Assembly: GCA_009602735.1 (NCBI GenBank)
Contig: WELA01013563.1
Coordinates: forward strand, 1-64,000
DNA: 64,000 nt
Direction: 5' to 3'
From: Mesotaenium endlicherianum
Taxonomy: Eukaryota > Streptophyta > Zygnematophyceae > Zygnematales > Mesotaeniaceae
The translations under genes and the position numbers were made by a program. Position 1 is the first letter of the stretch; the number at the start of each line of letters is the position of its first letter. Below, one piece after another: positions 53,368 to 62,533 of this stretch. The notes beneath the pieces were generated by a model. That model was not told the DNA's origin and did no database searches. It saw only the letters and a list, made by a program, of their open reading frames with translations.

Positions 53368-54336
53368 ATGCAACAGGAAGAAATTTTATTGAAAGAAAAT
53401 AAGGATCGCTTCGTGATCCTGCCCATCAATTATCCCAAAGTATGGGAACAGTATAAAAAACATGAAGCCAGTTTCTGGACCGCAGAAGAGATAGACCTGG
53501 GAGGTGACCTGAAAGACTGGCAATCGTTGAACGATGGAGAAAGACATTTCATCTCGCATGTACTGGCTTTTTTTGCTGCCAGTGATGGCATCGTGAACGA
53601 GAACCTGGCAGTGAATTTCATGAGTGAAGTCCAGTTGCCCGAAGCACGCTGCTTCTATGGTTTCCAGATCATGATGGAAAATATCCATTCCGAAACCTAT
53701 GCTTTGCTGATAGATACTTATATCAAAGATCCTGTTCAGAAAGACAAATTGTTCCATGCCATCGACACCGTTCCCGCTGTGAAGAAAAAAGCAGAATGGG
53801 CTTTGCGCTGGATAGAGAACGGAAACTTTGCAGAAAGACTGGTAGCATTTGCGGCTGTGGAAGGCATTTTCTTCAGCGGCAGTTTCTGTTCTATTTTTTG
53901 GTTGAAGAAAAGAGGATTGATGCCGGGGCTCACCTTCAGTAATGAACTGATCAGTCGCGATGAAGGACTGCATTGCGAGTTCGCCTGCTTGTTGTACAGT
54001 ATGCTGCAAAACAAATTATCACAGGAACAGGTATACGAGATCATCACGGATGCAGTAAAGATTGAAAAGGAGTTCATTACCGAAGCGTTGCCGGTAGACC
54101 TCATTGGCATGAATGCGCGGTTGATGCAGCAATACATTGAATTCGTAGCAGACCGTTGGGTAGCTGAACTGGGTTATCCCAAAATATTCAATGCATCCAA
54201 TCCTTTCGATTTCATGGAAATGATTTCCCTGGAAGGGAAGACCAATTTCTTTGAAAAGAGGGTGGGAGACTACCAGAAAGCAGGGGTGCTCGCAGGTAAA
54301 GAAGCGCAGACATTTTCAACGGACGAAGACTTTTAG
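53368..54336 (+). CDS. nrdB: Class I ribonucleotide reductase small subunit NrdB
   Basis: A 322-residue R2 protein of the eukaryote-like class I form. The block [27 protein letters not shown] holds the radical tyrosine (CFYGF) and iron ligands E and H. Other ligand regions are [32 protein letters not shown] and [15 protein letters not shown]. The C-terminus (TFSTDEDF) is the tail that docks on NrdA. With NrdA it reduces ribonucleoside diphosphates, independent of B12. It is preceded by a cobalamin riboswitch. A REP-like repeat separates it from nrdA, but both likely lie on one transcript. Confidence 0.95.
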   Translation: MQQEEILLKENKDRFVILPINYPKVWEQYKKHEASFWTAEEIDLGGDLKDWQSLNDGERHFISHVLAFFAASDGIVNENLAVNFMSEVQLPEARCFYGFQIMMENIHSETYALLIDTYIKDPVQKDKLFHAIDTVPAVKKKAEWALRWIENGNFAERLVAFAAVEGIFFSGSFCSIFWLKKRGLMPGLTFSNELISRDEGLHCEFACLLYSMLQNKLSQEQVYEIITDAVKIEKEFITEALPVDLIGMNARLMQQYIEFVADRWVAELGYPKIFNASNPFDFMEMISLEGKTNFFEKRVGDYQKAGVLAGKEAQTFSTDEDF

Positions 54337-54338
54337 CA

Positions 54339-54447
54339 CGTCATCCTGAGGTCGTCATCCTGAGGTCGTCATCCTGAGCGAACGAAGTGAGTCGAAGGAC
54401 CTGCCACACATTCGGACAGATCCCTCGGCTGCGCTCGGGATAACGAT
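54339..54447. repeat. REP-like repeat copy B with a tandem 14-bp unit
   Basis: CGTCATCCTGAGGT occurs twice in tandem (54339-54352, 54353-54366) and a third unit begins at 54367 and runs into the full palindrome (core GTCATCCTGAGCGAACGAAG, right arm about 54417-54447). The family matches copy A at 7414-7504. It lies between nrdB and nrdA. Confidence 0.75.
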
Positions 54448-54512
54448 GTAAAATGCTCGGGATGATGATAGGGTAAACAAAACAAACAATAACTCATTAA
54501 AATCATACAGTC

Positions 54513-56909
54513 ATGCAGGTAATCAAGAGAAACGGAAAAAGAGAGAGCGTAAAGTTTGATAAGATCACAGCGCGCATTGAAAAATTATGTTATGGCCTCG
54601 ACCGCCGGTTTGTGAATGCGGTGGATGTGGCTAAGAAAGTTATTGAAGGATTGTACGATGGAGTGGCTACCACAGAACTGGATAACCTGGCAGCAGAAAC
54701 GGCGGCTTCGCTTACGGTAAAGCATCCAGATTATGCATTGCTGGCCAGCCGCATTGCCGTGAGCAACCTGCATAAAAATACCATCAAGCGGTTTTCCAAA
54801 GTGATGCAGCAATTGTATGAATGCACTGATACCAAAACAGGGAAACATCTTCCGCTGCTGGCAGATGATGTGTGGCAGATCATACAGGATAATGCAGAGC
54901 TGTTGGATTCTACTATTATATACGACAGGGATTATGGTTTTGATTATTTCGGATTTAAAACACTCGAAAAATCATACCTGCTCAAGATCGATGGCAAAGT
55001 AGCCGAGCGTCCTCAGCAGATGTATATGCGCGTGGCCATCGGTATTCACAAAAACGATATCGAAAGCGCCATCAAAACTTATCACCTGATGAGTGAAAGA
55101 TGGTTTACGCACGCTACGCCTACTTTGTTCAATGCCGGAACACCCAAACCACAGATGAGCAGTTGTTTTTTGCTGACCATGAAAGACGACAGCATTGAAG
55201 GTATTTACGATACCCTCAAACAAACTGCCCGTATCTCGCAAAGTGCCGGTGGCATTGGGCTGGCTATTCATGGCATACGTGCTACAGGCAGCTATATTGG
55301 CGGCACCAACGGCACCAGCAACGGCATCATTCCCATGCTGCGTGTCTTCAACGATACGGCCAGGTATGTAGACCAGGGCGGCGGCAAACGCAAAGGCGCT
55401 TTCGCCATTTACCTGGAGCCCTGGCACGCAGATGTGTTCGAGTTCCTTGATCTGCGTAAAAACCATGGGAAAGAAGAAATGCGTGCACGTGATCTTTTCT
55501 ATGCGCTGTGGATACCCGACCTGTTCATGAAGCGTGTGGAGGCAGACGGAGAGTGGAGCTTATTTTGTCCGAATGAAGCGCCCGGATTACATGAATGCTG
55601 GGGCGATGCATTTGAAGAATTGTATACACGTTATGAAAAAGAAGGCAGGGCAAGAAGAACAGTGAAAGCACAGGAACTTTGGTTCGCCGTCCTCGATGCA
55701 CAGATTGAAACGGGAACGCCTTACTTGCTGTATAAAGATGCCGCCAACGGCAAGAGCAACCAGCAGAACCTGGGAACCATCAAGAGCTCCAATCTCTGTA
55801 CCGAGATCATGGAATATACTTCACCCGAAGAAGTAGCGGTGTGTAACCTGGCTTCATTGGCATTGCCCAAATATGTGATCAACGGACAGTTCGATCACGA
55901 GAAACTGTACGAGGTTACGTATGAAGCTACCAAAAACCTCAACCGGATCATCGACTACAACTATTATCCTGTTGAAGAAGCACGTACTTCGAATCTCAAA
56001 CACCGTCCCATTGGCCTCGGCGTACAGGGACTGGCCGATGTATTCATCCTGTTGCGCCTTCCTTTTGAAAGTGATGAAGCAAAACAACTCAACAAAGAAA
56101 TATTCGAGACCATTTATTTTGCTGCGATGACGGCCAGTAAAGACCTGGCTAAAGTAGAAGGCCCTTATGAAACCTATGCGGGCTCACCGGTATCGAAAGG
56201 TATTTTCCAATTCGATATGTGGAATGCAGAACCCACCCTTCGTTGGGATTGGTATACACTGAAAGCTGAAGTGCTGAAATACGGTGTTCGCAATTCATTG
56301 CTGGTAGCGCCTATGCCTACGGCTTCCACTTCACAGATACTGGGCAACAATGAATGCTTTGAGCCTTATACTTCCAATATATACGTGCGGCGTGTGTTGA
56401 GCGGAGAGTTCGTAGTGGTGAACAAACACCTCCTGCACGACCTGGTGTCACTGAATCTCTGGAACGACGACATGAAGAACGAGATCATGCTGCACAACGG
56501 CTCCATACAAAAGATCAATGGTATTCCCGATGATATCAAAGAAATCTATAAAACTGTTTGGGAGATCAAACAACGAGCGGTGATCGATATGGCGGCTGAC
56601 AGGGGCGCTTATATCTGCCAATCACAGTCGCTCAACTTGTTTGTAGATGCGCCCACTACAGCCAAGCTCACTTCCATGCACTTCTACGCCTGGAGAAAAG
56701 GCTTGAAAACAGGCATGTATTACTTGCGTACCAAAGCCGCTTCGCAGGCTGTACAATTCACTGTAGAAAAGCAAGGAGGCAAATCGGTAGAGCCGTTGGT
56801 AGATACACATCAATTATCGGTGGTGGAAGGCAATGCTGCTCCCAGCGATCAATTGCTGAATGGCGGAACTTGCACAATGCAGGAAGGTTGTATTACATGT
56901 AGTGCGTAG
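54513..56909 (+). CDS. nrdA: Class I ribonucleotide reductase large subunit NrdA
   Basis: A 798-residue R1 protein. An N-terminal ATP cone is present ([25 protein letters not shown]). The active site has the cysteine in MSSCFLL and the thiyl cysteine in [11 protein letters not shown], with NLASLALP after it. The C-terminus ends in the redox pair and tail [12 protein letters not shown]. It carries the catalytic site for ribonucleotide reduction, with NrdB supplying the radical. The ATP cone suggests dATP control of activity. The 176-bp gap after nrdB holds the REP repeat but no separate promoter consensus was found. Confidence 0.96.
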   Translation: MQVIKRNGKRESVKFDKITARIEKLCYGLDRRFVNAVDVAKKVIEGLYDGVATTELDNLAAETAASLTVKHPDYALLASRIAVSNLHKNTIKRFSKVMQQLYECTDTKTGKHLPLLADDVWQIIQDNAELLDSTIIYDRDYGFDYFGFKTLEKSYLLKIDGKVAERPQQMYMRVAIGIHKNDIESAIKTYHLMSERWFTHATPTLFNAGTPKPQMSSCFLLTMKDDSIEGIYDTLKQTARISQSAGGIGLAIHGIRATGSYIGGTNGTSNGIIPMLRVFNDTARYVDQGGGKRKGAFAIYLEPWHADVFEFLDLRKNHGKEEMRARDLFYALWIPDLFMKRVEADGEWSLFCPNEAPGLHECWGDAFEELYTRYEKEGRARRTVKAQELWFAVLDAQIETGTPYLLYKDAANGKSNQQNLGTIKSSNLCTEIMEYTSPEEVAVCNLASLALPKYVINGQFDHEKLYEVTYEATKNLNRIIDYNYYPVEEARTSNLKHRPIGLGVQGLADVFILLRLPFESDEAKQLNKEIFETIYFAAMTASKDLAKVEGPYETYAGSPVSKGIFQFDMWNAEPTLRWDWYTLKAEVLKYGVRNSLLVAPMPTASTSQILGNNECFEPYTSNIYVRRVLSGEFVVVNKHLLHDLVSLNLWNDDMKNEIMLHNGSIQKINGIPDDIKEIYKTVWEIKQRAVIDMAADRGAYICQSQSLNLFVDAPTTAKLTSMHFYAWRKGLKTGMYYLRTKAASQAVQFTVEKQGGKSVEPLVDTHQLSVVEGNAAPSDQLLNGGTCTMQEGCITCSA

Positions 56910-56962
56910 GAAAGATATATTTTCTTACCTTCGCTACAGTTCTTTTCTAATTTCTCCTATCG

Positions 56963-57145
56963 AAATAGATAAAGGTTCTTTCCATTATATGGAAGGATTA
57001 AAAGGGAATCATGTTTAAATCATGAGCTGTCCCGCAACTGTAAGCAGCGAGAATGTTTTATCCAATACATGTTCATTGTTCCGTAACGAGGAATGAGAAG
57101 AACGGATAAAATGCTGTAAGCCAGGAGACCTGCCTTATCTGATTT
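56963..57145 (+). ncRNA. Cobalamin riboswitch upstream of metE
   Basis: Core segments are AAAAGGGAATCATG, the TGTCCCGCAACTGTAAGCAGCGAG block, and the B12 box GTAAGCCAGGAGACCTGCC at 57117-57134. The outer helix pairs AAATAGATAAAGG (56963-56975) with CCTTATCTGATTT (57133-57145) with few mismatches. A weak promoter-like TACCTTCG (56926-56933) lies upstream. The metE ATG is 190 nt after the riboswitch; the segment between holds possible hairpins but no clear terminator. Confidence 0.9.
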
Positions 57146-57335
57146 TGACAATGCTTTCGTGGATTGAAGTAGTGTCAGGTATTGATATGATAATAGTTGT
57201 GCATGCCGGGCATTCAAGTATCCGTGGAAGCTTCTATTATCTATATCTACCCAATTACTCATATCTGCAAACAGCATTACCCGGAGGTGATTGGAAAGCG
57301 TAACATTTTGTTTCACTTTTTAAAATCAAAAGGTA

Positions 57336-59645
57336 ATGATTACCCACAACCTGGGCTACCCGAGGATTGGTAGCCGTCGAGAACTCAAGAAGGCCTGCGA
57401 ACAATACTGGTCAGGCCGGATGACTGCACACGAATTGCACCAAGTAGCAAAAAGCATTCGCCAGGAAAACTGGCAGTTGCAACAAAAAGCAGGAATAGAC
57501 CTGTTGCCCTGTAATGATTTTTCATTTTACGATCATGTGTTGGATACAACACTGATGGTGGGTGCTATTCCTGAGCGGTACCATGCGCTGGCGGCTGAGC
57601 AACAGCTCACAGAAACAGATTTGATGTTTGCTATGGCGCGAGGCTATCAAAAAAATGGTTACGATATTACAGCCATGGAAATGACTAAGTGGTTTGATAC
57701 CAACTACCATTATATTGTTCCCGAATTTACTGCCAACCAGCGATTCAGCTTCTTTTCCGATAAAATAATTAAAGAGTTTAATGAAGCCAAGCGGCAGGGG
57801 TTTTCCGTAAAACCGGTATTACTTGGTCCTGTATCTTTTTTATTGCTGGGAAAAAAAAGGGGGAAAGACTTCCATAAACTTGACCTGATCAATAATCTAC
57901 TGCCGGTTTACCTGGAAGTGTTGAAGACATTGGATAACAATGGTGTGCACTACATTCAATTCGATGAGCCATGTCTTTCTCTTGATCTTGGTGATAAGGA
58001 GCGGTCTGCTCTTGTAAAAGTGTATGATGCCATTCAGAAAGCATTCCCTTACCTGCATATTATTTTGGCGGGTTATTTTGAATGTTACGGAAATAATCTT
58101 GCAACTGTATTATCCTTGCCTATACAAACAATACATATCGATCTGATAAGATGCCCATTGCAACTAGATGATATATTAGCCACTGGCATTGCGAAAAAGA
58201 GAATCAACCTTTCGCTTGGTGTAGTGGATGGCAGGAATGTATGGAAGAATGATTTTGACGAATCATTAAAGCTGATCAATAAAGCAATGGATGCTGTTGG
58301 AAGTGAACGGGTATGGATAGCGCCATCCTGTTCACTACTGCACGTGCCGAACGATTTGGAACTGGAAACCGACGAACAATCCTTACCATTGATGGTGAAA
58401 GACTGGATGGCTTTTGCACGACAGAAGATAGGCGAAGTGGCCTTGCTGGCAAACCTTGCTTCTGAAAGTCCGTCTGATGAAGCTTTGCATCAGTTCGAAC
58501 AAAACAGACAGTCTATGAATAACCGAAGAATATCTTCTTTCATTCACAAACAGAGCGTGAAGGAAAGAGCCAGATCGGTAGCGGAAAGAGATACGTACCG
58601 AGACAGCGTTTTTCAAGAAAGGAAGAAAAAACAAAACGAAGCACTACACTTGCCTTTATTCCCTACCACTACCATCGGGTCTTTTCCCCAAACTTCTGAA
58701 GTAAGAACATGGCGGTCTAAATGGAAAAAAGGAGAATTGAAAATAGAAGAATATGATGCTTTGTTGAAAGAAGCGACAAAAAATTCCATAGAGTGGCAGG
58801 AAAGCATAGGCATAGATGTATTGGTACATGGCGAGTTTGAGCGAAATGATATGGTTGAGTATTTTGGAGAACAACTGGAAGGATTTGTATTTACCCAGCA
58901 TGGCTGGGTACAGAGTTATGGAAGCAGGTGTGTAAAACCTCCCATTATTGTAGGCGATGTTGAACGCAAAGCACCTATGACCCTCGATTATACGCAGTAT
59001 GCGCAATCCCTTACCGTGAAACCTGTAAAAGGCATGTTGACAGGTCCTGTTACTATCCTGCAATGGAGTTTCGTGAGGAACGATCAGCCTCGCAGCGAGA
59101 CTTGTTTGCAGATTGCGCTGGCTGTACGGGATGAAGTGGCCGATCTTGAAAAGGCTGGTATCCAGATTATCCAAATAGATGAACCAGCTATCCGGGAAGG
59201 GTTGCCATTACGCAAAGAAAACTGGGAAGCTTATTTAGACTGGGCGATAAAAGCATTCAAAGTGTCGTCATCAGGGGTGAAAGACGAAACCCAGATACAT
59301 ACACACATGTGCTACGCTGAGTTCAATGACATCATAGAAAGTATTGCTAAGATGGATGCGGACGTTATTACCATTGAAACCTCTCGTTCACAAATGGAGC
59401 TATTGGATGCTTTCGCGGTATTTAACTACCCGAATGATATAGGGCCCGGTGTATATGATATCCATTCTCCCCGGGTACCTTCCAAAGAAGAAATGATACA
59501 ACTCATGCAAAAAGCAATGTCAGTGATACCGCTTCAGCAGCTTTGGGTGAACCCTGATTGTGGCTTGAAGACCAGGAACTGGGATGAAACCAAATTGGCA
59601 CTTCAGGAAATGGTAGAAGCAGCAAGGTATTTGAGGGCTTTGTAA
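57336..59645 (+). CDS. metE: Cobalamin-independent methionine synthase MetE
   Basis: A 769-residue protein with the two MetE half-domains. The N-terminal block is NLGYPRIGSRRELKKACEQYWSG. The zinc ligands of the C-terminal domain are in IHTHMCYAEF (H and C) and NPDCGLKTR (C); further blocks are TTTIGSFPQTSEVR and LTGPVTILQWSF. It methylates homocysteine with 5-methyltetrahydrofolate and needs no B12. ATG 57336 is preceded by AAAGGT, an RBS-like sequence. The riboswitch upstream should shut it off when cobalamin is present. MetH, the B12-dependent alternative, is not in the window. Confidence 0.96.
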   Translation: MITHNLGYPRIGSRRELKKACEQYWSGRMTAHELHQVAKSIRQENWQLQQKAGIDLLPCNDFSFYDHVLDTTLMVGAIPERYHALAAEQQLTETDLMFAMARGYQKNGYDITAMEMTKWFDTNYHYIVPEFTANQRFSFFSDKIIKEFNEAKRQGFSVKPVLLGPVSFLLLGKKRGKDFHKLDLINNLLPVYLEVLKTLDNNGVHYIQFDEPCLSLDLGDKERSALVKVYDAIQKAFPYLHIILAGYFECYGNNLATVLSLPIQTIHIDLIRCPLQLDDILATGIAKKRINLSLGVVDGRNVWKNDFDESLKLINKAMDAVGSERVWIAPSCSLLHVPNDLELETDEQSLPLMVKDWMAFARQKIGEVALLANLASESPSDEALHQFEQNRQSMNNRRISSFIHKQSVKERARSVAERDTYRDSVFQERKKKQNEALHLPLFPTTTIGSFPQTSEVRTWRSKWKKGELKIEEYDALLKEATKNSIEWQESIGIDVLVHGEFERNDMVEYFGEQLEGFVFTQHGWVQSYGSRCVKPPIIVGDVERKAPMTLDYTQYAQSLTVKPVKGMLTGPVTILQWSFVRNDQPRSETCLQIALAVRDEVADLEKAGIQIIQIDEPAIREGLPLRKENWEAYLDWAIKAFKVSSSGVKDETQIHTHMCYAEFNDIIESIAKMDADVITIETSRSQMELLDAFAVFNYPNDIGPGVYDIHSPRVPSKEEMIQLMQKAMSVIPLQQLWVNPDCGLKTRNWDETKLALQEMVEAARYLRAL

Positions 59646-59654
59646 AATAGACAG

Positions 59655-59693
59655 TGTCTGATGTGCTAATTACTAAATTGGCTACATCAGACA
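59655..59693. terminator. Hairpin between metE and ubiD, candidate terminator
   Basis: TGTCTGATGT (59655-59664) and ACATCAGACA (59684-59693) are exact inverted copies with a 19-nt loop. There is no clear U tract. It begins 10 nt after the metE stop and lies before the preferred start of the next gene, which supports that start. Confidence 0.5.
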
Positions 59694-59710
59694 TTCCTTA
59701 CCTTTACTCC

Positions 59711-61543
59711 ATGTACAACTCGCTGGAATCCTGTTTGTCAGATCTCGAAAAGAACGGACACCTGGTAAGGGTCAAAGAAGCAATTGATCCTTACCTTGAA
59801 ATGGCGGCGGTTCATCTCCGCGTGCATGAAGCAGGAGGACCGGCTTTATTGTTTGAAAATGTAAAAGGATCACGGTTCAGGGCCGCATCTAATATTTTCG
59901 GCACGCTGGATCGAAGCAAATTCATTTTCAGGGATACACTGGAAAAAGTGCAGCAATTGATAGCGCTCAAGAATGATCCGCTGAAAGCATTGAAACATCC
60001 CTTCAGTCATATTCAAACGGCGCTGGCGGCTGCCAAAGCTTTTCCTTTAAAGAACCCTTCTTCAAAACCTGTTTTATACGAAGAGGTAAAGCTATCTGAT
60101 ATTCCACAGGTACATCACTGGATCAAAGATGGCGGCGCTTTCATTACACTGCCGCAGGTGTACACCGAAGATGTGGATCAGCCGGGTATCATGCAATCGA
60201 ACCTGGGCATGTATCGTATTCAATTATCGGGCAATGATTATGTGCCGGATAAAGAAGCAGGATTGCATTACCAGATACACAGGGGTATTGGTGTGCACCA
60301 GGCCAAAGCCAATCAAAAAGGTATTCCTTTAAAAGTAAGTTGTTTTGTTGGCGGGCCACCTGCACATACCGTGGCAGCGGTTATGCCATTGCCCGAAGGT
60401 ATCAGTGAAATGACTTTTGCAGGTGTGTTGGGCGCCCGCAGGTTCCGTTATATTTACCAGGATGGTTATTGCATCAGTACCGATGCCGATTTTGTGATCA
60501 CGGGTGAAGTGTATCCCGGCGAAAACAAACCCGAAGGACCTTTTGGTGATCACCTGGGCTATTACAGCCTCACGCATCCTTTCCCGGTAATGCGTGTACA
60601 CAAAGTGTATGCGAAGAAAAATGCCATCTGGCCTTTTACTGTAGTAGGAAGACCTCCGCAGGAAGACACCAGCTTCGGGCAGTTGATCCATGAGATTACA
60701 GGCAATGCCATTCCCAAAGAAATTCCCGGCGTAAAAGAAATTCATGCAGTAGATGCCGCCGGCGTACATCCTTTATTGCTGGCCATTGGCAGCGAAAGGT
60801 ACACGCCCTATATGCCCGTGAAACAACCGGCAGAACTGCTCACCATTGCCAATCATATCTTGGGAACAGGCCAGCTCAGTCTCGCCAAGTTCCTGTTCAT
60901 CGTAGCAGATGATACAGGTCATTGCAGCACACATAAGGTAAGGGATTTTATGATGTATTTGTTGGAACGGATAGACCTTACACGCGACGCGCATTTTCAT
61001 ACCAATACCACCATCGACACACTGGATTATTCCGGAACGAGCCTCAATACCGGCAGTAAAGTGGTGCTGGCTGCTTGTGGCGAGATCAAACGAATACTTG
61101 ATACAACCGTACCAACCCCATTAAAAGACGTCCACATATTTTCACATCCTGAAATGGCTATGCCCGGTGTTCTTTGCCTGCAAGCCAAACCTTTTGTTGA
61201 TTATGAAACGACGCAACAGGAAATAGAAATATTGAACCAGCAGTTGCAATTGCATGTAGACGAACTGAATGGTGTACCCATAATCGTATTGTGTGATGAT
61301 GCAGCGTTCACAGCAGCTTCCATGCACAATTATCTTTGGGTTACTTTCACCCGCTGTAATCCATCGCACGATATTTATGGTATCGCCTCATTTACTGTGC
61401 ATAAACATTGGGGATGTAAAGGACCACTGGTGATCGACGCGCGTATCAAGCCGCATCACGCACCACCACTCGAAAAAGATCCGGCTACCGAAAAAGCAAT
61501 TGACAGGTTCTTTGCAAAAGGTGGAAGCCTCAATGGATATTAA
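59711..61543 (+). CDS. UbiD-family decarboxylase
   Basis: The start is ATG 59711 (MYNSLESCLSDLEKNG), giving 610 residues; an upstream in-frame GTG at 59654 would place a hairpin in the gene. UbiD blocks are PALLFENVKGS at the N-terminus, YQIHRGIGVHQAKA, the DFVITGEVYPGENKPEGPFGDHLGYY block, VVGRPPQEDTSFGQ and HWGCKGPLVIDARIK at the C-terminus. The family uses prenylated FMN made by UbiX to decarboxylate unsaturated acids. Bacteroidota lack ubiquinone, so the likely substrate is a menaquinone (futalosine route) precursor or another aromatic acid. Its 3' end overlaps the convergent cytochrome gene by 14 bp. Confidence 0.87.
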   Translation: MYNSLESCLSDLEKNGHLVRVKEAIDPYLEMAAVHLRVHEAGGPALLFENVKGSRFRAASNIFGTLDRSKFIFRDTLEKVQQLIALKNDPLKALKHPFSHIQTALAAAKAFPLKNPSSKPVLYEEVKLSDIPQVHHWIKDGGAFITLPQVYTEDVDQPGIMQSNLGMYRIQLSGNDYVPDKEAGLHYQIHRGIGVHQAKANQKGIPLKVSCFVGGPPAHTVAAVMPLPEGISEMTFAGVLGARRFRYIYQDGYCISTDADFVITGEVYPGENKPEGPFGDHLGYYSLTHPFPVMRVHKVYAKKNAIWPFTVVGRPPQEDTSFGQLIHEITGNAIPKEIPGVKEIHAVDAAGVHPLLLAIGSERYTPYMPVKQPAELLTIANHILGTGQLSLAKFLFIVADDTGHCSTHKVRDFMMYLLERIDLTRDAHFHTNTTIDTLDYSGTSLNTGSKVVLAACGEIKRILDTTVPTPLKDVHIFSHPEMAMPGVLCLQAKPFVDYETTQQEIEILNQQLQLHVDELNGVPIIVLCDDAAFTAASMHNYLWVTFTRCNPSHDIYGIASFTVHKHWGCKGPLVIDARIKPHHAPPLEKDPATEKAIDRFFAKGGSLNGY

Positions 61544-62504
61544 GCTTTTGTTCTTGTTGAATGGGACCGAAGGGCCCGTATTTATGCTGCTGCTGACTGA
61601 AGGTATCGGCATAAGGACCAAAAGGATGATCGATGGGCTTTGATGCGATCACAGGCCAGTCTTTGACGAAATGCACTACAGGTCTCGGTTGCGAATTAAC
61701 GAATGCCGCTACATCCCAGGCTTCCTCATCTTTCAACTCCGCAGTCTGGTAATTGATACCGAAAGGCATATTATCCTTCGCATACCCTGCAAAGGACGAA
61801 AGCCGGTAAAGACCTGCGGCCGTATTGTAGCTATGCGGCCCCCAAAGCGGGGGGTATACATACACAGACTGATCAGGTTGCATGATACCTTGTCCATCGG
61901 CCCCATGACAACGCTGGCATTTGGTTTCGTACACCTGTTTCCCTTTTTGCGGATCCGCGGCGCGGTTGAGATAGGCCAGTTTTTTGATGCCGCTGCCTGC
62001 AGGTGTTTTTCCTTTTGGTACGTCACGTCCCAGCCATTGCATGTAAGCGAGTATGGCTTTCATTTCGCGACCGGTACTATCCAACGGTTTTCCGTTGAGG
62101 CTCCTTGATAAGCAATCGTTCACGCGCTTTACCATGGTTTCCATACTACCACTCCTGGCCCTGAACCTGGGATAAGTAGCATATACACCGCTGTAATTGT
62201 TGCCCCATGGTTTGGTGCCCGCATCGAGATGGCAATTCTGGCAATTCATACCGTTGGTTTGTTGACGGATACTTCCTTTAGGGCCAAGGTAGGTAGCAGT
62301 ATGCGCAATCAACTCCCTGCCATACCGGATCATATCGCCTTCGGGTGAATGGGGAATAGTACTGGTATCAGGGGCCTGCCATACGGCGGCGTCCTTTGTT
62401 TTTGCTTGAACAGGAGTTGGCGGTTCTTGCTTGTTGTTACGGCAGGAAAACATCACTACACTTGCCAATACAAGCGTAGTGATGTGGGATCTAAAAAAAT
62501 GCAT
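61530..62504 (-). CDS. TsdA-like dihaem cytochrome c lipoprotein
   Basis: ATG 62504 (MHFFRSHITT) gives 324 residues with lipobox VVMFSC21. Haem-binding motifs are C88-x-x-C91-H92 (CQNCHLDAGT) and C196-x-x-C199-H200 (CQRCHGADGQ). C131 in NDCLSRSLNGKPLD matches the position of the cysteine haem ligand of thiosulfate dehydrogenase TsdA, as does the MNCQNCHLDAGT form of the first motif. The role may be thiosulfate to tetrathionate oxidation or the reverse, in the periplasm. The C-terminal tail after about 285 is unusual (FSQQQHKYGPFGPIQQEQ). It is probably co-transcribed with the Tat protein gene just upstream (29 bp). Confidence 0.82.
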   Translation of the reverse strand: MHFFRSHITTLVLASVVMFSCRNNKQEPPTPVQAKTKDAAVWQAPDTSTIPHSPEGDMIRYGRELIAHTATYLGPKGSIRQQTNGMNCQNCHLDAGTKPWGNNYSGVYATYPRFRARSGSMETMVKRVNDCLSRSLNGKPLDSTGREMKAILAYMQWLGRDVPKGKTPAGSGIKKLAYLNRAADPQKGKQVYETKCQRCHGADGQGIMQPDQSVYVYPPLWGPHSYNTAAGLYRLSSFAGYAKDNMPFGINYQTAELKDEEAWDVAAFVNSQPRPVVHFVKDWPVIASKPIDHPFGPYADTFSQQQHKYGPFGPIQQEQKLNIH

Positions 62505-62533
62505 AAGCGTAATTCGATTCTTAGCCGGCAAAG

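Noticed and set aside
53060-53429. Open frames on both strands inside the first leader region
   Set aside because: They coincide with the cobalamin riboswitch core and leader and have no protein-like composition.
54339-54380. Tandem 14-bp units as a small CRISPR array
   Set aside because: The units are directly adjacent with no spacers, and they are the head of a REP-like palindrome.
57020-57316. Minus-strand open frame of 98 codons upstream of metE
   Set aside because: It overlaps the second cobalamin riboswitch and its expression platform; no homology or ribosome-binding site is seen.
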